Assembly: GCA_009760855.2 (NCBI GenBank) | Contig: WPIO01000002.1 | Location: 6,459,001-6,523,000 of the forward strand | DNA length: 64,000 nucleotides | Origin: Cristatella mucedo | Lineage: Eukaryota > Bryozoa > Phylactolaemata > Cristatellidae | Reading direction: 5' to 3' | In this document: positions 34,020 through 45,600 of the stretch, piece by piece | How the letters are laid out: each line of letters opens with the position of its first letter | How positions within the stretch are numbered: position 1 is the first letter of the stretch | Translations under genes and position numbers: made by a program | The notes under the pieces: generated by a model | Told to the model about the DNA's origin: nothing | The model's input: only the letters and a program-made list of their open reading frames with translations | Database searches by the model: none

Positions 34020-36405
34020 GCCTCGCCGCACTGCGACATCGCGCCGCTCGGCCGCTCGTGCTCGTCCACATGTGCTTTCGCATTAGCTCACGCATTGGCT
34101 GCCGCACAGTTTTGGGAAAGCCACCGCTTACGCTCAAACCACGTCAGTGGTGTACTTCGCGTCGGAGCGCGGCGATGACCGCTAAGGCCTATGCTGGTCA
34201 CATCCCGGGGCTGGTCTTTGGGCTGGAAGGCGCTGCCCCGAGGAAGTGTCAAGCTGTGTGCGTAGTGGACCTGCTCGGTCGCCGTCTATGTTTGGCCCAA
34301 GTTATGCTTAAATATAGCCGAGCGTTTTACCGGCTTTTTTAAATAAATTCAAGCTATTTCGGTCTATGAATGAGCCTGAACGCGGTGCTGAAAAAAGCTT
34401 CTTTGCAGTTCAACGACTGCAGATGAATTCACCGGGTGACTGCACAAATTTGAGAGAGTGATAGCACTAGGAGTCACCTCATCATTCTAGTCATTTACTA
34501 TCAAAATAGTAAATCCTTAGCTGCTGGAATGAGACGCAGCGCCCCGATGACTTTGCGAATTTCCTCCTCATATTTATCATGCACGGGGTGCACGTGGTCT
34601 ACGCAGGCGTCCCAGAAGCGGCCAAAGACGATTATGTGAATGCAAAAAAGCTCTGCAGGAACAGTTCTCATCGAATTGCTGAAATTAAAGCTATGGGAGA
34701 GTTCACCTGGCGGCGCCTTCTGGAAACGGAAAGTGCGGAGGTGCTTTAATCGAATTTGAATTGGTAGGCTTGCCTGATAGCTACCGACTTTGTTGAGTAG
34801 ACTTTAATCGTCGGTCTGCCTCAGACGGCCCATAGGCAGCTTCAGGCCTCCTAAAACCCTGCCGACATGCCGCCGCATACTCTCGTCCAGAAGGCTCGCG
34901 TTGTACTAAAGACGGGCGGGGTACCGAATGTGGTCCCGAGAGCTGCTTCGTCTTTAATTGTAGCTCGAGCTTGCCGACCCAGCCCCCAGTCCGCTGCGAT
35001 ATAGTGCGATTCCGCTGTAAAGAATCGGGGCTCATGAGTCATGACTGTCATTCTAAAAACGCATATCTATGTCATGGAAAGCCCTGCTCTGTCTGTGAGA
35101 GCACTAGAAACTCGCTTTCAACTGCATACAGTGTACAGTGAAGCCGGGCTGACCAAAAAACGAGTAGGGGCGAGCGTGCATTATTGCGCCAGTGCCTTCG
35201 CTGCCTTTTTGGCGAGCCTTCCCACAGTATGTGTCCTTTTCTGCAAGTGCGAGACGTCTTCTGGTGGGCATTGGGTTTTTGAGGTCCATCATTTCGGCGA
35301 CGTGTACAGACCCTAGGAGGGTGAAGCCAGCGGGTGAACCCATTCAGATGATGAATGGAACCTCAGCTGTCTGCATGTCCACGTGCTTTTCGCCGGCAGC
35401 TCTCAGTGGGATTTAGCTAAGGCTGGACTGCTTGGTGTCAGATATCATTAGTAAGTTCCGGTCTCTACTTAGTATGGACGCCATTGAACTGTTTGGCAGC
35501 GTAATTATTGGACCTCCTACTGGCCAGGTCGAGTTCAAGGGCCACCGAGGAGCTTAGAATATAAAAGCTTACACGCCAGCACATGTCAACGTAGCGCTGA
35601 TGGGCTCTGCCCGTGCTGAGCCTGCGACAGCGACCTCACCAGCTGAGCTGCCAATTGATGACAAGGACTTTCAGGCACCATTCAATCAGGGGAACTTGAA
35701 GGTGGAATGAGTGTCGTCAGATCGTAAGCATTCTTACCACGTAGCACACACCAATCTCGTTGACCTGGATTGAGCCGTCATCAAAGGCCACACCTTGCAA
35801 TTGCTTAGCCCTTGCGACAGGTGTAGATTCGGATTGACCCAGTGGCAGTCAAGAAATGGCTCCGATCACTACTGATTAAGAACAAGTGTGTAGGAGCCCA
35901 GGACATGAGTGAGGTGCTTCTCAGATACAGGCTGACATTGATTGCCAACACAGTGTCAAAATGTGTAATGCAGGCTTTGGGAGTCCTATTGTAATCGTCT
36001 CACAGTAAAGCCTACTGGGTAATATGTCCGGATGTGCCAGAAGTGGCTGGAGGTTCATGTCTGTTTTCTTTCTCTTCTAGAGTCACAGTCTCGTCGAGTT
36101 CTCTTCGAAGGTGGTCAGCGTCGACCTGGGGAGGTCCCACAGTATTCGCCACTTTGGGATGAACAGGACGCCCTAGCTTGCCAGAATGTACTTCCCGGAA
36201 GCAGTAGTTCGGCTCGAGGACGTCGAACCCCTCGTGGCCGCTTGCAGTCGGTGCAAGTAAATAGATCCGGCACCTGTTTCGCGGATTGCAGGATTACTGA
36301 GTGTAGCCCAGAACTGGCAGCGACTAACCTGCGGCGTAAAGCACTTGGAAGGCCGTAAATATCTCACCATTGTGGATTGCGGGCTCAGCCGTTTTTCCAA
36401 AAGGA
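34020..36405. other. unassigned region between gene B and the 29-34 kb repeat cluster
   Basis: Frames at 34,058-34,342 (+), 34,781-35,051 (-), 35,104-35,343 (-) and 36,358-36,032 (+/-) are open but unrecognised. A plus-strand phrase AYAGHIPGLVFG near 34,185 faintly resembles a ciliary microtubule inner protein motif, but no supporting residues follow. No splice-consistent chain was found. Confidence 0.3.
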
Positions 36406-36409
36406 GGCG

Positions 36410-36592
36410 AATGCCCGACAAGAGAGAAAGCGAGATGGAGAGAGATAGAGAGAGAGAGAAAGAAGATGAGATAGAGAAAAAGGGAGAAAGAGTGAGAGCG
36501 AGAGAGAGTGAGAGAGAGAGATGAAGAGAGAGATGGCGAGAGAGAGAGAGAGAGAGAAAGAGAGAGAAGGAGAGAGAGAGAGAGAGAGAGCT
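36410..36592. repeat. (GA)n-rich microsatellite
   Basis: An imperfect GAGAGA array with AGAA and GATGAGA interruptions; the Ser/Leu-rich minus-strand frames over it are artefacts. Confidence 0.93.
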
Positions 36593-36599
36593 TCCTGAT

Positions 36600-37950
36600 G
36601 CAAAATTTGGATGAAATTTTAAGTGAGCAAGGAGCTCCGATATCTGTGAAAGCTTTTTTATAGTGCCAACACTTTGCAACCACTGGTGTGTTAAAGCTCC
36701 CATGTGCCTGGTGCATGGCTGTGTGTCCCACTGGCGTGGTGACCAGGCGATGAGCGCGGCACTGGGATCGAGATCGAACGCATACATTGCCACATATCCG
36801 ACCTGCATCCCGTGCCGGGCTAGAAGATACTCCCTTTGCCGTTGAGTAATTGAGCCTTCCCCACGGCCGAGGCCTGAGCGTGCCATTCGGCGGCCTCACC
36901 GCTACGACGACTATTTGCTGATCAGCAAGCTTGCAGGCACCACGTGCATCTGCTGCATTTGCATATTTTGACCGGCAGATCGCTGGGAATTCACTCTGTT
37001 CTTTGCGTGGCAGCACGACTGGGCGCTGTGGAATTTGCTGGGCACATCCTGAGGCTGGGCCAGGAGCTGAGAGGCGCGCGCTATCACGAGGAAGAATTGT
37101 TGTTGTGCCGGACGCGGACCTGCTTGGTCACCATCCATGTGTGGCTCGAGTGCTGTGTGAATAAATTGACCTATATAACGGCTTTACTTTAAGTTTTACT
37201 TTAGGGCTTTACTTTAAGTAGCAATACGTTAAGCAGGATCAAAGCGCCAGCAGCGTTGCCACCTTCAAGGAGTGCTTCCACTGCTTTAGGGCGGCACAGA
37301 GACTTGGGCTTGAGCTTCGGCGTAACCGTTTCGCCTCCAGCTTCAATCTGAATTCAAATTGAGCCGCGGTGGTGAACCAGTGGATCTTCATTGCCCTGCT
37401 AACAAAATTGTTGGCCTCGTTCTGCCAGGTAACGACAGCTTCGCGCTGCATCCACGTCGAGCCGACTCGTACTGGAGAGACGTCGCCCGCGAGGCTCTCT
37501 CCCCGCCCCCAGGGTTGGTTAGCTGTCGTCGTAGCGGGCTAGACTTTTCGCTCCGGCGGCACAACGGCCGTTTTAGCCTCCGCGCCCTACATCTCTGTAC
37601 GTTCTCTACACGCCCCTACGCTCCAGACCTCTACACCTCACCGCCGAGATATCGTGCGAGTGATAAGCCAGGCTCGACGGCCGGTTGTCGCGTGCGAGTT
37701 CGGGCGGCTTGCATTCGACGAATGAGGCGCTCGTGCAGTGCTCAAGTGTCGTCTCAATTCCTGTTTTTATAAGCGTTGCATCGCCAACCGCTGGAGCAGC
37801 CCGGCAGTGATCGAAAGCTCAGCGGCACACATTGAATTGTCAGACAACCGATCTCGCCAAAGGAGTATATTAGGAACGCCGGCAATGCTCGTACGATTAG
37901 AGTGGTCGGCCTAGCGTTTAGCGGCTAGGTCGCTCGCTCGATCCACGTCG
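36600..37950. other. 3' flank of gene B, no gene confirmed
   Basis: The minus-strand frame 36,886-36,600 contains MQVGYVAMYAFDLDPSAAL, which loosely resembles the mid-module 'LxxxYxxxxY' strand of the IgGFc-type modules, but splice phase and neighbouring motifs do not fit. The plus-strand frame 37,359-37,772 has no domain. No AATAAA in gene B orientation was seen just past its stop. Confidence 0.3.
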
Positions 37951-37972
37951 AGATGGTTCGGTGGCGTCCGTC

Positions 37973-40900
37973 TTAAGGGCCAGCAGGAGACTCAAAGGCA
38001 GGCAGCTGCTGCGACGCGGTGACGGAGTAGCTCTCCCGATCGGCGTTGCCGTCCAGCACCACCGTGAATGTCGCGTTCGGCTGGGAGTGGGTGACGTAGA
38101 TGTCCTGCAGACCGCTGGGAACCAGCACTCGCATTGAGGCGTAGGCGGAGCACGGAATTACGGTCGGCTCGTAGATGAAATTCAGCACCGAGATCCCGTT
38201 TAACAGCAGACCTGCGTGAGCACCGAAGAAAGCCGAGATAGTGAGAGACGGCGGGCGGCGGGACGGCGAGCGTGTGAGCGGCGCCTTCGTGAAGAATCTC
38301 GGCGGCTGCGGCACGGCGCTTGCGAGCGAAGCACGAACTGTAAGGGTCGGCCGTGGCGACGATAATGGTCAGCGTCGCTGCGTAGTTGACCTCGAGCGTC
38401 GAAAAGCCGCCGGTCGAATACGGCATGGTCAGCGACGCGCCGTGACCGTACTGCGACTCGGGAACGACGACGATCATGCTCGGGTCGCCAATTGTCTCGC
38501 CGCTTGCACGGCTCGCCGATACTCGAGTGACGAGTACGGGCCTGCACGCGTGAGCACATGCAAGAGACAGAGAGACACAGAGAGAACGGGATGAGTGAAT
38601 GCCTGGACGAGCACACGGAGCGGCAGCAGGCGAGCAGCAGCCTCGGCGCTCGAGCTCGTGCTCACGAAAGCAAGAGCCGGCGAGCGGTGGCGAGCGCTCT
38701 GCAGAGGCGGCCCAAGGCCCGACTAGCGGACGTCGGCCCCGAGCGCCCGAGGCGCCACACGCACGCACGGCGGTCGGCACGCGCGCGCTTGGGCTCGTCG
38801 CCTCGTGCTTACGCGGACGAGTTGAGGTGGCAGAACTCCTGCGTGGTGAACTGATACGGCTGACCGGCGGTGACGGAGAACGGCGGCTTCGGCCCAGCGG
38901 TCGTCTGGCAGCAGAGCGTCACCGACGCGCTCGCTTCGCCCGCCACGACCTGGTACACGTCGTCGGCCGCGCGCCCGGCGGTCGGCACCAGGTTGAAGCT
39001 GGTGCCCCACGCTCCGACCGGAGGCAGCTGCACTGCCAGGTGATCCCGCGAGCGAGAGCCGAGCCCGACGGCGGTCCGTACGCTGCCGCTGTACACTGCG
39101 ATCTTCTTGTCGGCAATTACCCGCGTGCCGCCAAGGCCGACGCCTTGCACCTACAGGCGTCGGCGACGGCTCAGAGGCTGCTGCTGCAGCGACAGCAGCG
39201 GTGCACGAAATCGGTTTCGCAGAGCGCTCGACAGAAGCGCATGAATGCGGCAAATAAACACGTCATCCAAGGCAAAGGGTCGTCAAAGGGGCAGATGCGG
39301 ATCGAACTTCGCCTCCCCCCATTCCGACCGGCGTCGTGACAACCCCTGACTTGGCCGCGTTTAAAAAGAAACTAAACACGCGTCTATTTGTCACGGCATT
39401 TAGTAGGTCTACGTAATTCTTCCTTTATGTGCTTAAGCGTGCCGATACTGTGCATGCTACCACTAACCACACTTGTATGCTGACCCTGCACAAGTCTCTG
39501 CTAACCATGTAGCGCTTGTTGTTCATTGAGCAAGCTACCGCTAACCATTCGATCATGCTTCCTCAATAGCAAATGCAAATCGTCTAGAAATAGACTGAGT
39601 CATCTGAGGGTGGTACAAGAAATGTACTATTAATAATATTACTATAACTATTATCATTAATATTATTATTACTCCACCACCTGCAGAAATTCAGCACCCA
39701 CAGGTTGGCCTTTGCACTCAAACTTCGCGAGCTCGAGCAACGCGGTACCTGGTAAACCTGGTTCTGGTCGAGAGAGACGGGCCGCGCGGCACCTATCGTC
39801 ACCGTTGTCGTGCCAGGCTGCGTCGCCAGTACGGCATACTGCGACTGCGAGTCCGGCTGGTAGGTGACAATGACGTACTCCACGCCGAGGGTCGCCGCTT
39901 CAAAGGCGACGAATCCGTCTGCCGAGAGCGTGTTTTTGTTCAGGGCCATGACCGTGACCTCGGCTGAGCAGTCAATGCGAAACGAGTTGGAGAACGTGCC
40001 CGGGCCGTTCAGTCGCAGCGAAGGACTAAAGGCGAGGTGCTACAACGAGCAGCGGTGGACTCTCTCTGGTGACTGACTTACTCACTTGTCAACCGAGTCC
40101 GTGGATACCCACTTCCACCGACCAAATTCCAGGCGAACGACTGGAGCCTTTGTACCACACTCCTGGCGGTAGTCAGAGCACGGATGCATCCAACGGCTTT
40201 CTCTCTATCTATCTATCTATCTATCTATCTCTCTCTCTCTCTCTCTCTCTCTCGCTCTCGCTCTCTTTCTCTTTCTCTGTCTGTGCATCTCTCCTTGCCA
40301 CTGCATAATACTTTCCCTTCATTGAGCTCGCTCGCGCATTCGTCATTGTCGCTCTCCTTACCTTGACCTTGCCATTTGAAACCGAGAACGAGAAATTGTA
40401 GCTCGGCGTCGCCGTGAACGGCGTCGTCACGAGACACGTGGTATCCACTCTTTGGGCACCAACGTGCAGCTCGAGGGCGTACAACCTGGGGTACTCGACC
40501 GTGTTCTCCTCGTACACGACGTAGTACGTCGCGTTCATGTTGCCCACGCTGCGAGTGTCCTCGTCCACCAGGCCGTCGTAGTCGTTATCTGACAGGTGCA
40601 GGTGTCGCGCGTGCGCCCAGCGTGAAGTCACTCGCCATTAGCCTTTGCACAGGCGCCTCGCACTAGCCCGCGTGCGGCTAGCCGTCTCGGTCGAGCGGGC
40701 CGGCCTCGCGGCGAACTCGCCGTTCTTCGCGCCAGCTGGAAGAACTTGCTAAAAAGACTACGGCGGCGGCTTACCGATGCCGTCGACCAACTCCTCGTCG
40801 ACTCGAGAGTCGCAGTCGTTGTCCACGCCGTCGTCAATCACCGGTGCTCTGATCACGCAAGCCTAGGCAAGACCGCCACGGCGGGTGGGGGGATGTGAGT

Positions 40901-41974
40901 TGGAGTGCCACGCCTCGGCAAGCGGCCCGCTCAGAAACGAGCGCCGCAATGGCGCCTGCCAGTGGTGGCGGCAGCGGCGGCAGCGGCGGCAGCGGTGGCA
41001 GCGGCGGCAGCGGCGGCAGAGGTGGCAGCGGCGGCAGCGGCGGCAGCGGCGCCAGCGGCGGCAGCGGCGGTGGAAGCGTCTCGAAAGCGACGCGAGCGCA
41101 CGTGCGCTCGCTGTCTACCAGCTGGATGGAGGAGGCGGACAGACCCAGCGCGCTTCCGTACGACTCGCGTGGCAGCGCTCCGTACACGACGGCCGTGAAC
41201 ACGCCCTGCGGTACGTTCGCCACCACGTTGACACCTGCAGCAGCCGAACCGAGAGAGCTATCGAGTGGGCACTCGCAGCGACTCGCTCGTGCAAAGCATG
41301 CACGCGGGTGCAGCCGTCCTCGCCCTCATCGACCGATTCGCTGGCGCTCGCTCACTCGAGGCGGCCGTTCAATCTATTATTATTATCGCTCTACCGCGCC
41401 ATTATACGAAATAGGCTGCAGCCTATAGGCCAGAGCACGCAAGCACTCTAACTGACTGACAGCGCCTTAGACCTACCTGCCCCATCACCCCTTCACGGAT
41501 TGGCGCCCGCAGCTGCTGCTGCTTCGGCAGCGGCGGCCGTCGAGGTAGCGGCGAAGGTAGCGGGGACGCACACCTTTCGAAGACGCCGGTTTCGTTCGAA
41601 ATGGCAGGTGCCGCGGTGGCTCGCGAGACAGCTTCGCCTGTGGTCAGGAGGCTGCAACTGCGACTCACCGTTGTCTATGCCAACCACAGCAGCCACCAAC
41701 TGGGTGCCAGGTACGGGGTGCCAGGTGGCGGTCAGTCCAGTGGGCCTAGTCACATTTCTGTCGTTGGTGCACGTAATCGTCGAGTGGAAGCTGCTATTGA
41801 CAACCAGCAGTAAGTAGTTGGAATATGGGAGCATCTGTTGCCCGTTGCTGGGATCCACTCTGAAGACGTAAAACATGGCAAGAAAGGGGGGATGTGTGCA
41901 AGAGAGAAAGAGGGAGGGAGAGGAAAAGAGCAAAGGAAAGAGTGAGAGAAACAGAGAGAGAGAGAAAGAGAGAG

Positions 41975-42025
<51 letters not shown>

Positions 42026-42578
42026 AGGGGGCCGATCATAAAAACAGTGAGGGGAGGATTGAACCAGCGCTGTGGCTACGACTGCAGCCAGCGGCAGCTT
42101 ACTGATGGCTCATTGGCGTTGCAAAGTGGTACTCGTTTGCCGCCTGCTCCCACGGCGGAAGTATGATGAGCGAGGTGTCGGCCTCCTCTCCAAGAAGCTT
42201 CATACTTTTAACCAGTTGTCCAACAAGCAAGAGCTTGCTGCTCAGTGCCTGCCCAAACAAGAAAAGATAGAAATGCAAGTGCGATGAGATCGCACCGCTG
42301 ATTGACTACCCGGCGGCGATGGTGCTAGCTTCGGCTGCAAAAGTGTGCCGCTCGGGAGCTGCTGTCTGGTCGGCGAATTTTGCCGCATGCCAGCTCTCCC
42401 CCACAAACCCCCCCCCCCCCCCCGCTTGTCTGTCTCTTCGTCTTCTTCTCTGCCTGCCGCGTACACTCTTCAACTCATTGTCTTTCTCACTCATGCTGTC
42501 TCTACAAAAAGTCATCTCTTCTTCATTCCATTCTCTCTTTTGATCTTGCTTTCACTCGTGCTATCTTATCACTCTTTG

Positions 42579-42635
<57 letters not shown>

Positions 42636-45600
42636 CTCTCTCTCTCTCTCTCTCGCTCTATCTCCCTATGAGCAGGTGCTTAGACATAGGTATATCCATC
42701 TTATAAATTCACGAGGAGCAAGAAATGACAGCAACCAACAGCCACCGAGGTTCACTGCGTGAGAGGGACGACTGAGCATTAAATTGCCTCACCCAGATAT
42801 GGATCGTGCAAGAATACCCCGGGTCGATTACAAAGAAATCGCCAGCCCTTGCCAGATATGTGCTGCCGTTCGTGGTCTTCAGGTCCGGTATGCGGGAATA
42901 CTGGTACACTACTGTCGTGGCATCTTGGATCGCAACAACCTTGAACACGTCGCCTATGTCCGCGACCCCTGGCAAAGAGACTCAGCTGCTTCCACACGCA
43001 GCGAACCGAAAGCGAGGCTCGGCACAGAGCAACAGGCAGCTGCATGCGCCGGGCCACGAGGCATGCGGCTACGTGGAGAATCTCGGCAAAAGTGGCAGCC
43101 GCTGACGCTGGATCGGGAGCTTCGCAACGCCTAGCGTGGCCTCAACGATGATAGCCGCGCCTGCTGCCGAGGGCCGTACTCGGACTCGTAATAGAGCTGT
43201 AATCAGATCGCAGCAAGGCTACAGGAAGCGCCTGCTCGTAGAGATGATCTCTCGACCGTGCGCTGGCCGGATACTTGTTTCGCACGTTGCCGACAAACAC
43301 TGAGAACGGCAGCGAGCCGACGATCTTGGTGCCGGTGAAATCCTGACTGCTCTGCAGCTGAAAGCCCTGGTAGGCCTTGACGAGCGTTATCGCATAGTCC
43401 GTCTGAAAGTAGACGGGGGCGCCGACCCGGTCGCTTGACGAACGTAGCACGAGTGCCGGTGCCGTACCCAAGCCGCTCACGCATGAACCTGTCGGATTCG
43501 CTCCGGTCGAGGAGCGCTAGTGCCGCCGCCGCGTCTTTACCTCGCCGATGATATTGCCCGAGTCCGGGATGTTGATCTGAACGCCGGAGCGAATGTGGAC
43601 TAAGACATTCGTGTTGTCCCAGAGCGACACGATGCCGATCAGACTCTGGTCGTCAAGCGGATCGTACACATCCGCCGTCAAGATGTAGTACACCGTACCT
43701 GGCAACGGAACGAGAATCTCGTCGTCTCCCCTGCCGCCTCGCCGCTTGCCGCAGCGTGGCGATGGGATCCTACAAGTCTTCATTCCGGTGGCGGCTCGGG
43801 GGTAGCTCGCCGTCTGCGGTGGGCGCGAAAGGGAGTCGGCCAGCGGGCCCTGCTGCCGTGATGCCCGGGCTGAAAGGCAGTACAGGAAAGCGGGCTATTT
43901 GACGAATTTTCACTCTTTCACCGCTGCCGCTGCCACCGCCGCTGCTCAGGTGCTCTCAAGGCCGAGCAGCGACGATGGGCTCAAACCAGGCTCGCTGTCT
44001 TTGACCGAGAGACAAAGCTCGACGACCGTCTCACTGTAGCTGGGTTTTCTGGCTTCTAGCTGGATGACGAGGCGCGAGCCGCTCTGCCGGGGTTTCGAGA
44101 TCAATGAAAGCAAGTTAAGGGCTGCAGTGCCAATCGCAGCGGCTGGCCACGAAAAGCGGAAAGATTCGCTGAGCGAGTTTGTCCGCAATTCTAATTCAGG
44201 GGAGAATAAAGGAGCAGACGCGGCTAGCGAGCTAGCCTCACCACGATACTTCGAGCTGTGCCACGAAATACCGACCGATAACACGCTACACCGTGGTCTC
44301 TCGACACTGCAAGCAGCCAAAGCTTGGTCGTCGAGCCTCGCCACGCCTCCCCCTGCCGTGCTCAGCGGTTGCTCCCTCCCTTCGACGGGTACACAATCCG
44401 TTTTCATAATTCGGATCGCGCTATTCGGCGAGTACAATGTTCGCCTCGGTGCATACAATCCGGAGCATACAACTGTGAGATACAACCGTGAATACAAATT
44501 GTGAGAAATACGATCGGGCACTTCGTTTTTCACTGCTACGCTCATTCAGCTTGATTCAGCATCTACGGCTGGGAAAAGTAAGATGGTTCGTGCTCAGGAC
44601 ATCTATTTTGAGTTGCTGCTTTTTCCCCACAAGGCACCGCCTGCTTCCCGACACCCACGGGCTTTGGTGGAGTCGGTATGATCATCTGTTGGTGGAGATC
44701 ATCTGAGCGTGGCAAGACCTGCAAAGTAATTTCTATGCGGGAGGCCGAGACCACTGAGATTTTCGAGCAAGCCGGGCCGCGATCCGCCACTGATGAGCGG
44801 CTCAAAATCAAAGTATGTATTCGACGCCAACTCGGCGGTCGCTCATCGAGTGAAATCATGACGGCATGCGTGTCTATAGCTTCGTCGTTAGCGACGGTCG
44901 CGGAGCAGGGTGGTCGCGCGTCTCGCGTCGCTCGAGCACCCAGCGTCCAGCGCCTGTACCATCCGAACGTGCCAGGTCTCGAACTCCTCGCCCCGATGGC
45001 GGCACACGGGAGCCGGCTCGCACGAGCCGGTGCGCACTCAGACGAATGCTCACCGGCTAACGCCGAGGAGTAGACGAGGGCGCTGTCGGTCGAGAAGGGT
45101 CTCTTGTCTATGGCGGTTAGGTAGAAAATCTCCTTGCTGGTGGCCTGCACTCGAAGCACGTTCGGAGACCACTGCGAGTTTCTGCAGATGGCGATATAGA
45201 GAGGCGGGAACCATTTGAGACCCGCGGGTGCTTGCTGAGCCGGCGCCGCTGCGCCAAGCTTAGTGGTCGAGAGCCGTCCTCAGCTACACTAGGCCCGCTG
45301 CCCCCGTAGCTCGTATACGTTACCCGAAGTCTTCCGTATTTCCCAGCCTAAAATCGCCGGGAAGCTGAACTCGAGCGAGCGCACCAGGTGCTACGTTCAC
45401 CATGACGTTGACAATCGACTGCTTATTGACATCCAAAGCAGTCGGCGACGTCACCAAGACGCTTATGTTTTGGTTCCCAACTGGAGTCAACCACAGTTCT
45501 AGCTCCGAGAAAGGCGACTCTTGGTCAAAGACTTCACTGCTCAGAAAAGCCACTGCGTAATCGTAGCCCCAAGTCGGCGCAACGTCTGAAAACCGATTAG

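Larger units (their letters stand above)
37973..40862 (-). other. gene B linker 2 plus module 3 (IgGFc-binding-type), residues about 1002-1462
   Basis: Exons 15-20. The linker reads DDGVDNDCDSRVDEE then, across an intron, GIDNDYDGLVDEDT. Module blocks: TYYVVYEENTVEYPRLYALE; NSFRIDCSAEVTVMALNKNT; LGVEYVIVTYQPD; IAVYSGSVRTAV; SRDHLAVQLPPV; GTSFNLVPTAGR; CCQT; DPSMIVVVPESQYG; and the terminal VVLDGNADRESYSV before TAA. Each exon pairs with one in gene A: 88/88, 227/233, 291/309, 338/323, 203/209 and 239/218 nt. Confidence 0.8.
41119..45585 (-). other. gene B module 2 (IgGFc-binding-type), residues about 535-1001
   Basis: Exons 7-14. Blocks: GYDYAVAFLS; SELELWLTPVGNQNISVLV; FYLTAIDKRPFSTDSAL; GTVYYILTADVYDP; DFTGTKIV; FSVFVGNVRN; SRDHLYEQALPV; IGDVFKVVAIQDATT; SSKLLLVGQLVKS; DTSLIILPPWEQAANEYHF; and YGALPRESYGSALG. 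Exon 12 (42,248-42,103) lies in a frame with no long ORF and was found by phase: 146 nt, entering in phase 0 and leaving in phase 2. The module uses more introns than module 1. Confidence 0.78.

Noticed and set aside
34150-34345. Ciliary microtubule inner protein-like exon (AYAGHIPGLVFG)
   Set aside because: Only a short phrase matches; the residues expected next are absent and no companion exon was found.
36600-36890. Possible third IgGFc-type gene fragment (MQVGYVAMYAFDLDPSAAL)
   Set aside because: Resembles one strand of the module, but phase, flanking splice sites and neighbouring motifs do not fit.
40834-41226. Poly-Pro/Leu tract as part of gene B
   Set aside because: The frame reaches it only by reading past the QL/GTAGAC donor at 41,119; the matched 116 nt exons in genes A and B both end before it.
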